From contig DAIDJA010000129.1 in the NCBI GenBank assembly GCA_027451605.1, positions 1 to 5,808 of the forward strand: a stretch of DNA of 5,808 bases, in the 5' to 3' direction. Each line of letters opens with the position of its first letter. Position 1 is the stretch's first letter. A program made the position numbers and the translations under genes. Shown here piece after piece: positions 1 through 5,145 of the stretch. This DNA comes from Acidimicrobiales bacterium (lineage in GTDB: Bacteria > Actinomycetota > Acidimicrobiia > Acidimicrobiales > JABEUL01). The notes beneath the pieces were generated by a model. The model saw only the letters and a list, made by a program, of their open reading frames with translations, had not been told where the DNA came from and did not search any database.

Positions 1-366
1 CTATTTTTGATACTTCTAGGCATTAAACATGTTTATCTAGTTTCTTTGTGGAGATATATAACTGTCTAAATTGTTTAGATGGCCTTTTGAATTTAGATAT
101 CAAGAGTTCGACCGTCTTATTGAAGAGCGAAATAGAAGAAAATAGATAATTGAGTCTTCAAAAACTTTACTTTATCGGAAGCCGAAGCTATTATAACCTC
201 ACAAAAAACCGCCAGGTTCACTAGTATCGCCTGTCGTTGTCGATTCAGATTTAAGTAGCTTTTTCGGCAAAGATTATATTGTAATTGAAAATATAATTTT
301 GAAATCTAAGTATCCTGATCGCCTATTTCACTCGAATAAATATTGACCCTTTTTTGTCGTTGTCTG

Positions 367-492
367 TTAGGCTAAAGGCAATTGAAATACCACCCGACTT
401 ATAAATATACTGGCTGATAACGTTAGCGAGCCATAGCTAATATTGCATTCAAGACTGTTTGTTCCAAATTGATTGCTACCGTAACCCTTCAT
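367..492 (-). CDS. possible 41-residue small protein, unknown function
   Basis: This is a minus-strand frame of 41 codons starting ATG at 492-490 and ending TAA at 369-367. Its main support is an AGGAG Shine-Dalgarno (CTCCT on the plus strand, 501-505) placed 8 bases before the ATG. The peptide begins MKGYGSNQFGTNSLECN and ends in a more hydrophobic stretch (SASIFISRVVFQLPLA). I recognise no family and see no convincing signal peptide or transmembrane helix. No clear promoter precedes it. Against it: frames of this length arise by chance in AT-rich spacer, and the start lies inside a palindrome and an inverted repeat that may have a regulatory role instead. Treat it as a candidate only. Confidence 0.2.
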   Translation of the reverse strand: MKGYGSNQFGTNSLECNISYGSLTLSASIFISRVVFQLPLA

Positions 493-524
493 TAATGAAT
501 CTCCTACAAATATTAAAAGGGTTA
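482..524. repeat. 8-bp inverted repeat with a 27-base loop, enclosing a 12-bp palindrome
   Basis: TAACCCTT at 482-489 is the exact reverse complement of AAGGGTTA at 517-524. The left arm runs into a perfect 12-bp palindrome, TTCATTAATGAA, at 488-499. The loop contains CTCCT (501-505), which reads AGGAG on the minus strand. It could be an operator region or an RNA hairpin, or chance. Position is upstream of the glycosidase promoter by about 150 bases. Confidence 0.35.
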
Positions 525-580
525 GTTTGTGATTTCTTGTAGATCCAAAATTGTCGAGTTATATGAGTTCGAAAATGTAA

Positions 581-601
581 GATTAAAGATTAAAGATTGA
601 A
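581..601 (+). repeat. short heptamer tandem repeat
   Basis: GATTAAA (581-587) is followed directly by GATTAAA (588-594) and a variant GATTGAA (595-601). It is three units only, AT-rich, about 75 bases before the proposed -35 of the glycosidase promoter. A regulator binding in register is possible, but simple slippage explains it equally well. Confidence 0.4.
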
Positions 602-626
602 AATGGATTTAACGAATTATAAAAGG

Positions 627-646
627 TCGTTATTCTTTTATAACGA
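627..646. promoter_or_regulatory. 20-bp inverted repeat, candidate operator or hairpin upstream of the glycosidase gene
   Basis: TCGTTAT (627-633) and ATAACGA (640-646) are perfect reverse complements around a 6-base centre TCTTTT. Two further G-C pairs (GG 625-626 with CC 648-649) can form if one A is bulged. Arm length and spacing suit a dimeric repressor or activator. It lies 30 bases upstream of the proposed -35 (677-682), a common position for sugar-responsive regulation of a glycosidase. The regulator is not in the window, so binding is inference. It is not a good terminator, since the stem is AT-rich. Confidence 0.35.
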
Positions 647-660
647 AACCGAACCCTTTC

Positions 661-691
661 TTTTTGATAAAAACAATTGACCGATCAAAAA
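661..691. promoter_or_regulatory. 8-bp inverted repeat straddling the -35 of the glycosidase promoter
   Basis: TTTTTGAT (661-668) and ATCAAAAA (684-691) are exact reverse complements 15 bases apart, and the proposed -35 TTGACC (677-682) lies in the gap between them. A protein bound here would block or contact RNA polymerase directly. The arms are mostly A and T, so chance is a real alternative. The word GATAAAAA at 666-673 recurs at 710-717, just before the ribosome binding site. Confidence 0.3.
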
Positions 692-704
692 ACTATGCAA
701 TAAC
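677..704 (+). promoter_or_regulatory. probable promoter of the glycosidase gene
   Basis: A -35 box TTGACC (677-682, five of six matching TTGACA) is followed after 16 bases by AATAAC (699-704, four of six matching TATAAT). The latter is preceded by TG plus one base (696-698), as in extended -10 promoters. The predicted start of transcription is near 711, giving a leader of about 25 bases that just contains the ribosome binding site. The -10 is only moderate, so the exact site is uncertain. Confidence 0.4.
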
Positions 705-719
705 TTTCAGATAAAAATT

Positions 720-727
720 GAGGTGAT
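720..727 (+). promoter_or_regulatory. ribosome binding site of the glycosidase gene
   Basis: GAGGTGAT matches the 3' end of 16S rRNA over eight bases and lies 8 bases before the ATG at 736. It fixes the start codon of the gene. Confidence 0.85.
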
Positions 728-735
728 TTAATATA

Positions 736-2904
736 ATGTTCGAAAGTTTTGACAGAGCTGTTGATGCGATAAATTCAGGCGAGTGTGTCAGTTCCGCAGC
801 CGAAGGACTGGTCGATTCCATGACAGAAGATGAAATATTGTGGATACTCGACGGTGATGCCCCGACGTGGGAGGGATTGGGCTATTTGGCCCAGGGAGGT
901 TATCATAAAGCGCCTTTTGGTGCAGCAGTTATCGATAGGTTAAATTTGCCCGGAGTGTTATTTGCTGACGGACCGAGGGGATGTGTAATCGGTAATTCTA
1001 CCTGCTTTCCTGTTGCTGTCGCTAGAGGTGCTACTTGGAATGAGGAACTGGAAGAACGTGTCGGAGAAGCGATCGGCAAAGAATTAAAGGCGGCCGGTGC
1101 GACATTGACCGGAGCAATCTGTGTCAACTTGATCCGCCATCCAAAATGGGGTCGAGCCCAGGAATCTTACGGAGAAGATCCTTTTCACGTGGGTGAAATG
1201 GGGGCTGCGGTTTGCAGGGGTCTTCAAAAATATGTTATGGCGAGCGTAAAGCATTTAGCCTGTAATTCTATGGAAAACGCCAGGTTTAGTGTAGATATAA
1301 CCGCAGATGAAACTATTCTTCACGAAGTTTATCTTCCTCAATTTAAAAGAGTGGTTGAAGAGGGAGTGGCCTCGGTAATGTCGGCCTACAATTCGCTTAA
1401 CGGTGAATGGTGCGGGCAAAATTCGGCTCTTTTATCCGGTGTTCTAAGGGATGAATGGGGATTTAAAGGATTCGTGATAAGTGATTGGATATTTGGAATC
1501 CGAGATTCGGCAAAGTCTATAGAGGCCGGCTTAAATATTGAGATGCCCTATCGTATGATACGCATGGCTCATCTTACAGATGCACTTGCCACAAATGAGA
1601 TTAACTTTGAAACTGTCAAAAAATTGGCAGTTCAAACAGTGGCGGGAATTTTATTGCATGCTGAGATTTTAACTAAACCCAAACCTCCGATTTCAGTAAT
1701 TGGATGCGACGAGCACAGGCAGCTTGCCAGGCAGGTGGCTTCAAATTCGGCGGTCCTTTTAAAAAATGAATCTGTTGGATTAAATCCGGTCTTGCCTCTT
1801 ACACCAGGAAATTTGAGCCTTGGGGTGTTCGGACACCTTGCGGCGAAGGTTAATTTAGGTGACGGTGGATCAAGCGACGTGTGGGATCTGGACTGTACCA
1901 CTATTTTGGAAGGAATACGACAGAAGGTACCGAGTGTTAAGTTTAATGACGGAACTGATCTTTTGGCAGCCGAAGAGCTGGCCTCTTCAGTGGATACGGC
2001 CATTGTCGTAGTGGGCTACACATACCAAGATGAAGGTGAATATATAGGATCGATAGACCCGGCGTTGAGCGAGCTTTTGCCAGGAAAAGACGAAGCGGAT
2101 GTAGTTGAAAACTGGAAAAAGTTTATTGAAAGACAAATTGAAACTGAAGTTCCGGGTCACTTAAGCGATCGCCTGGGTGGATTTGCGGCGGGCGGAGACA
2201 GGGATTCTTTGCTTCTACACAATGCTGATGTAGATTTAATTAAATCCGTGGTTAAAGTTAATCAAAGAACGATAGTTGTTATCCAATCCGGAGGTGCAGT
2301 AATAATGTCGCCTTGGATTGACGGAGTCCCGTCTGTACTACAGGCGTTTTATGGGGGATGTCGGGCGGGAGAAGGTCTTGCGGATGTGATCTTTGGAGAT
2401 GTAAATCCGTCGGCAAAACTTCCTTACACAATTTGTACTGAGGCGGATGACTATCCGGTTTTTGATAAGAATGCCAAGGAATTTATTTACGATGGATCTC
2501 ACGGGTGGTGGCATCTGATAAAAACCGATACATCCCCGGCATTTTCTTTTGGTTTCGGACTTTCTTATACCAGCTTCGAAGTGAGTGGTGCGGAAATTGA
2601 AAAGCTAAGTGATTATAGTATTGCCATTACCGGAAACATTAAAAATACCGGTTCGGCTGACGGAGCCGAGGTCCTTCAGGTCTATGTCGAGATACCCGAC
2701 AGATTTCCAAGGCTCGTAGGATTTAAGAGGGTGGAGATAGAATCAGGCGAGAAAAAGGATTTTAAGATTGAAATATCGACAGAGAGACTTGCAACCAGAA
2801 ATAAAGATACTCACAGTTGGAATCACCCGCAGGGAACATACGAATTTTCCCTAAAACGATATGCAACAGATCCCGACGCTCAAGTTTTGAGAATTGAGCT
2901 TTAA
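736..2904 (+). CDS. glycoside hydrolase family 3 protein, probable cytoplasmic beta-glucosidase
   Basis: A 722-residue retaining glycosidase expected to remove terminal beta-linked sugars, most likely glucose, from oligosaccharides or glycosides. Domain order is that of full-length GH3 enzymes. The N-terminal barrel (about 20-310) has ADGPRG (77-82), a RHPKWGRAQESYGEDPF-type motif (134-150), VKH (171-173), and FVISDW with the nucleophile Asp250. The alpha/beta sandwich (about 325-565) has LLKNE (341-345) and FGDVNPSAKLPYT (553-565). The C-terminal fibronectin-III-like domain (about 605-720) has VGFKRVEIESGEKKDF (661-676). The acid/base is probably Glu433 or Glu435 in QDEGEY (431-436). About 50 residues separate this from GGDRDSLLLH (486-495), which normally follows sooner. 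There is no signal peptide, so it probably acts in the cytoplasm on imported sugars. The start is fixed by a strong ribosome binding site. No transporter or regulator gene lies nearby. Family call firm; substrate unproven. Confidence 0.95.
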   Translation: MFESFDRAVDAINSGECVSSAAEGLVDSMTEDEILWILDGDAPTWEGLGYLAQGGYHKAPFGAAVIDRLNLPGVLFADGPRGCVIGNSTCFPVAVARGATWNEELEERVGEAIGKELKAAGATLTGAICVNLIRHPKWGRAQESYGEDPFHVGEMGAAVCRGLQKYVMASVKHLACNSMENARFSVDITADETILHEVYLPQFKRVVEEGVASVMSAYNSLNGEWCGQNSALLSGVLRDEWGFKGFVISDWIFGIRDSAKSIEAGLNIEMPYRMIRMAHLTDALATNEINFETVKKLAVQTVAGILLHAEILTKPKPPISVIGCDEHRQLARQVASNSAVLLKNESVGLNPVLPLTPGNLSLGVFGHLAAKVNLGDGGSSDVWDLDCTTILEGIRQKVPSVKFNDGTDLLAAEELASSVDTAIVVVGYTYQDEGEYIGSIDPALSELLPGKDEADVVENWKKFIERQIETEVPGHLSDRLGGFAAGGDRDSLLLHNADVDLIKSVVKVNQRTIVVIQSGGAVIMSPWIDGVPSVLQAFYGGCRAGEGLADVIFGDVNPSAKLPYTICTEADDYPVFDKNAKEFIYDGSHGWWHLIKTDTSPAFSFGFGLSYTSFEVSGAEIEKLSDYSIAITGNIKNTGSADGAEVLQVYVEIPDRFPRLVGFKRVEIESGEKKDFKIEISTERLATRNKDTHSWNHPQGTYEFSLKRYATDPDAQVLRIEL

Positions 2905-3098
2905 GCCTCCAATGTGAATATAATTTAATTTATCTATTCGGTAGCCCTTGAAACGACAATGATCGGTATTAATTTATCATCTGAGTAATAACGGACATAA
3001 GTTTGAGATCCAAGGTTACTTTAGCCGGATTCTGCATATTTTAGAAATTTAACCGAAAATATTGGAATACACCTTTTAAGGAGTTAAATATCTTGGGG

Positions 3099-3134
3099 TA
3101 TGAATTCATATTTACCGTTTGGTTTCCTAGGAAA
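3099..3134. repeat. two perfect 12-bp palindromes upstream of acpS
   Basis: TATGAATTCATA (3099-3110) and TTTCCTAGGAAA (3123-3134) are each their own reverse complement, with centres exactly 24 bp apart. The second extends to about 20 bp as an imperfect palindrome (3119-3138), counting two G-T oppositions. They lie 50 to 85 bases upstream of the proposed acpS -10 and could be regulator sites. The two sequences are unrelated to each other, so they are unlikely to bind the same protein. Confidence 0.3.
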
Positions 3135-3180
3135 TTAACATATATTATGATGTTAGACTAATAGAAAATTCATTGTTGAC

Positions 3181-3189
3181 TGATATGAT
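3181..3189 (+). promoter_or_regulatory. extended -10 promoter for acpS-nnr
   Basis: TGATATGAT fits the extended -10 form TGn-TATAAT with one mismatch in the hexamer (TATGAT, 3184-3189). No good -35 sits 17 bases upstream, which extended -10 promoters tolerate. Transcription would begin near 3196, giving a leader of about 18 bases that includes GGGAG at 3203-3207 before the TTG start at 3214. Read-through from the glycosidase cannot be excluded. Confidence 0.45.
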
Positions 3190-3213
3190 TATGGCAAAAA
3201 TAGGGAGAAAATC

Positions 3214-3603
3214 TTGCTCTTAGGCGTTGATATCGTGGAAATTGAAAGATTCGATGAACTTCTAAAAAGGCGTCCAAATATTGTGAGCAAAATTTTTACG
3301 CCAGATGAGATAGATTACTGCAATAGTTCAGTGTCGCCATCGAAACACTTTGCCGCACGATTTGCCGCCAAAGAGGCTTTCATTAAAGCTTTCGGTCTCG
3401 GAATGTATAAGATGCCCTTCAGGTCGATTGAAGTAAAAAGTTCAAACAAAAGAGTTCCTTCAATAGGTCTGACCAATCAGGCTTGTTTGGGTTATCTAAA
3501 AGATATCGCCGATCAAATCGAATCGGTGGCACTGTCGATAAGTCATTCAAAGCACTCGGCTGTAGCCGTCGTGATAGTAGACGTTAAAAAGGATAAGCAG
3601 TGA
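3214..3603 (+). CDS. acpS: holo-[acyl-carrier-protein] synthase
   Basis: This enzyme transfers the 4'-phosphopantetheine arm of coenzyme A to a serine of acyl carrier protein, activating it for fatty acid synthesis in the cytoplasm. The 129-residue length is normal for AcpS-type enzymes, which act as trimers. Family motifs are intact: GVDIVEIERF (4-13) with the metal ligand Asp6; FAARFAAKEAFIKAF (46-60) with metal ligand Glu54 and Lys58; and SISHS (108-112) near the C terminus. The start is TTG at 3214. It is the only usable start before the upstream in-frame stop (TGA 3181-3183), it puts the N terminus exactly where the family begins, and GGGAG (3203-3207) lies 6 bases before it. The stop overlaps the nnr start by four bases, so the two are co-translated. 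Confidence is high. Confidence 0.95.
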   Translation: MLLGVDIVEIERFDELLKRRPNIVSKIFTPDEIDYCNSSVSPSKHFAARFAAKEAFIKAFGLGMYKMPFRSIEVKSSNKRVPSIGLTNQACLGYLKDIADQIESVALSISHSKHSAVAVVIVDVKKDKQ

Positions 3604-5045
3604 TTCCGATACTTACGGGAAAAGAGTTGCAGAAGTTTGACAGAGGACTTAAAAAGTCAGGTCAAATGGATGCCTTTATTCAAAGGGCCGGATATGCTGC
3701 ATATATGGCGACTTTAAATATCTTAAAAAATTCTTACGGGAAAAGAGTTGCAGTTGTTGCCGGACCGGGTCATAATGGAGATGACGGTAGAGTTTTAGCC
3801 GGATATCTTGCCAGGAAAAATATAAAAGTTGAAGTAATTCCTACCGATTCTTCTATTAAGTCGATCTCCGGTGTCGACTTAATAGTCGATGCTGCATTTG
3901 GAACTGGATTAAAACGCAAGTATAAGTTTTTTAAATATGAAGACATTCCGGTCTTGTCCGTTGATGTTCCAACCGGATTGAACTGTGATGACGGAACGGT
4001 ATTTGAAGGCGCTCTAAGAGCCGATTACACGGTTAGCTTTGTAGCTTTAAAACCCGGTTTTTACTATAATCGCGGTCCGGAACATACAGGTAAAGTAATA
4101 TTCAATGATTTAGGTGTTACATTAAAGGAGTCGAACAGACACTTAGTTGAGGCTAAGGACTTAAGAAAGCTAAGATTTAAATCCCAAAGGGATGATCATA
4201 AGTGGAAGCACGGAGTCTATGTCGTTGCCGGTTCAGAAAATATGATGGGGGCCGCGGAATTGACTTGTGAGACCGCAGTTAAGACCGGAGCTTCAATCCT
4301 AAAGGTTTTAAGTCTAAATACTCAAAAACAGACTCAAGTTAAAGAGGTGATCCATCAGCCTTTTAGTTTCGACTGGGACGTAAAACTTCTGAATGATATA
4401 GGCAGATATAGGGTTTTGGCGATAGGTCCCGGTTTGGTATTTTTCAATGAGGATATTATTAAACTCAAGAATGTTTTGACTAAAGCAACCGTACCGGTGA
4501 TTTTAGATGCCTCTGCACTTTTGGCGATCGGTCAATTGCCGGACCCGGCGGGATTTCTCAGTAAAGTTACCGCTCCCAAAATTTTGACCCCCCATGCCGG
4601 TGAATTTGCGTCTCTTTTAGGTTCGACAACCAAAGAGTTCGATATCTATGATGTTGAAAGATTCGCCCAAGCATCAAAGTCAGTGATACTTTTAAAGGGA
4701 CCTACAACAACTGTCAGTTCGCCTAACGGTAAGACATTCGTAATAAATACGGGCAGTCCTAAACTTGCAACGGCCGGAACGGGTGACGTCTTAACCGGCG
4801 TTATCGCCGGAATGATTGCCAGATCCCAATCTCAAAATTTAACTGTCGAAGATTTGGACTCGTTCAATATAGGGGTCAATGATACCGATGAGATTGCTGA
4901 AATAACAGCCTTGGCGGCATTTGCCCACTCTTTAGGGTTTTCCGAAGGACAACGAAGTGAGAATTCATCCGATTTCGGGCTTACTTCCTCTAAACTTATT
5001 GACGGCATTGTTTCGGTTTTAAATGACGTATCGAGTTCTTATTAG
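3600..5045 (+). CDS. nnr: bifunctional NAD(P)H-hydrate epimerase / ADP-dependent NAD(P)H-hydrate dehydratase
   Basis: Repairs hydrated NADH and NADPH: the N-terminal half interconverts R and S forms of NAD(P)HX, and the C-terminal half dehydrates the S form using ADP. The epimerase part (about 1-180) has GPGHNGDDG (55-63), where the family usually has GxGNNGGDG, then DAAFGTGL (97-104) and VDVPTGLNCDDG (121-132). The stretch between the first two is short. The ribokinase-like dehydratase (about 195-480) has HKWKHGVYVVAGS (200-212), AIGPG (274-278), LTPHAGEF (329-336), LLKG (364-367) and TAGTGDVLTG (391-400) with the probable catalytic Asp396. An acidic segment at about 411-434 looks like an insertion of some 20 residues relative to the usual form. 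The GTG start overlaps the acpS stop (GTGA) and has AAAGGA 6 bases before it. An exact 21-base repeat lies within its first 160 bases. Confidence 0.93.
   Translation: MIPILTGKELQKFDRGLKKSGQMDAFIQRAGYAAYMATLNILKNSYGKRVAVVAGPGHNGDDGRVLAGYLARKNIKVEVIPTDSSIKSISGVDLIVDAAFGTGLKRKYKFFKYEDIPVLSVDVPTGLNCDDGTVFEGALRADYTVSFVALKPGFYYNRGPEHTGKVIFNDLGVTLKESNRHLVEAKDLRKLRFKSQRDDHKWKHGVYVVAGSENMMGAAELTCETAVKTGASILKVLSLNTQKQTQVKEVIHQPFSFDWDVKLLNDIGRYRVLAIGPGLVFFNEDIIKLKNVLTKATVPVILDASALLAIGQLPDPAGFLSKVTAPKILTPHAGEFASLLGSTTKEFDIYDVERFAQASKSVILLKGPTTTVSSPNGKTFVINTGSPKLATAGTGDVLTGVIAGMIARSQSQNLTVEDLDSFNIGVNDTDEIAEITALAAFAHSLGFSEGQRSENSSDFGLTSSKLIDGIVSVLNDVSSSY
3612..3753 (+). repeat. exact 21-base direct repeat inside nnr, copies in different reading frames
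   Basis: Bases 3612-3632 and 3733-3753 are identical over 21 positions, beginning CTTACGGG and ending GTTGCAG. The offset is 121 bases, so the copies are read in different frames: the first encodes LTGKELQ and the second YGKRVA. The second fits the conserved strand before the GPGHNG motif. Flanking bases do not match. A repeat this long is very unlikely by chance in a window of this size. Confidence 0.9.
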
Positions 5046-5048
5046 GAG
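5044..5048 (+). promoter_or_regulatory. Shine-Dalgarno AGGAG directing a short leader frame, not alr
   Basis: AGGAG overlaps the nnr stop codon and stands 7 bases before ATG 5056, ideal spacing. The frame it serves ends at TAA 5110-5112, ahead of the alr start. Confidence 0.5.
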
Positions 5049-5055
5049 TTGCTTT

Positions 5056-5112
5056 ATGTATGTGCCGTTAATTTGTTATTACCGTGAAAGGCAAGCCGTC
5101 TTATCGGATTAA
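5056..5112 (+). CDS. possible 18-residue leader peptide upstream of alr
   Basis: The frame encodes MYVPLICYYRERQAVLSD and stops at TAA 5110-5112. It has the best ribosome binding site in the nnr-alr gap (AGGAG, 7-base spacing) and starts 10 bases after the nnr stop. It is in the same reading frame as alr: after the TAA comes TTG (5113) and then ten sense codons leading to the alr ATG at 5146. It may therefore be a leader peptide that couples translation to alr, or the original alr start cut off by a nonsense change. The peptide resembles no family I know, and it lies outside the conserved part of alanine racemase. Chance is possible at this length, though the ribosome binding site argues against it. 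Confidence 0.3.
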   Translation: MYVPLICYYRERQAVLSD

Positions 5113-5127
5113 TTGGGCCGATTTTTT
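5103..5127 (+). terminator. weak hairpin with T-run between nnr and alr
   Basis: ATCGG (5103-5107) pairs with CCGAT (5118-5122) around a 10-base loop and is followed by five more T residues (5123-5127). The stem is short and the loop large, so termination would be partial at best. It overlaps the end of the leader frame, so translation through 5112 would disturb the hairpin, as in attenuation. It could equally be chance. Confidence 0.25.
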
Positions 5128-5145
5128 CAAAATGAAATAAAAATT

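Larger units (their letters stand above)
1..735. other. AT-rich left spacer with no confident gene; holds regulatory-looking repeats
   Basis: No reading frame here has length or family resemblance enough to call a gene. ATG codons are rare between 82 and 490, and all six frames are broken repeatedly. At the left edge, frame 1 stays open from base 1 to a TAA at 67-69 with a hydrophobic translation (LFLILLGIKHVYLVSLW...), so it could be the tail of an upstream gene, but 22 codons prove nothing. The right third carries several inverted repeats and the presumed promoter of the glycosidase, listed separately. Short frames preceded by Shine-Dalgarno-like bases lie at 367-492 on the minus strand and at 529-600 and 603-680 on the plus strand. 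I see no tRNA, rRNA, riboswitch or insertion-sequence end. Confidence 0.6.
2905..3213. other. spacer between the glycosidase and acpS
   Basis: This 309-base gap contains no confident gene and no clear factor-independent terminator after the glycosidase. It does contain two perfect 12-bp palindromes (3099-3110 and 3123-3134), an extended -10 promoter for acpS (3181-3189), and an AAGGAG sequence (3078-3083). The AAGGAG is 9 bases before a TTG that opens a 22-codon frame, 3093-3161, beginning MGYEFIFTVWFPRK. That small frame has no family resemblance and may be fortuitous or a decayed gene start. Confidence 0.55.

Noticed and set aside
206..218. Minus-strand hairpin AACC-TGGC-GGTT followed by T residues, terminator-like
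   Set aside because: Only a four-pair stem. It could end a minus-strand transcript from 492 but is too weak to annotate.
181..268. Ten-base complementary arms GCCGAAGCTA (181-190) and TAGCT/TCGGC (256-268, with a 3-base bulge)
   Set aside because: The loop of 65 bases and the bulge make a functional RNA fold hard to support without covariation.
273..297. Eight-base inverted repeat ATTATATT / AATATAAT
   Set aside because: Pure A and T in AT-rich spacer; chance is the simplest explanation.
232..364. Ten-base direct repeat TGTCGTTGTC at 232-241 and 355-364
   Set aside because: A match of this length is expected fairly often by chance in a spacer of this size, and flanks differ.
903..1127. Minus-strand frame of 74 codons inside the glycosidase gene
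   Set aside because: It lies opposite strongly conserved GH3 coding sequence, has no family resemblance and is a composition shadow.
1632..2003. Minus-strand frame of 123 codons inside the glycosidase gene
   Set aside because: Serine-rich, unstructured-looking translation opposite conserved GH3 sequence; no ribosome binding site or homologous motif.
3191..3223. ATG at 3191 opening a 10-codon frame overlapping the acpS start
   Set aside because: No ribosome binding site, and it ends within acpS in another frame; the TTG at 3214 fits the family start.
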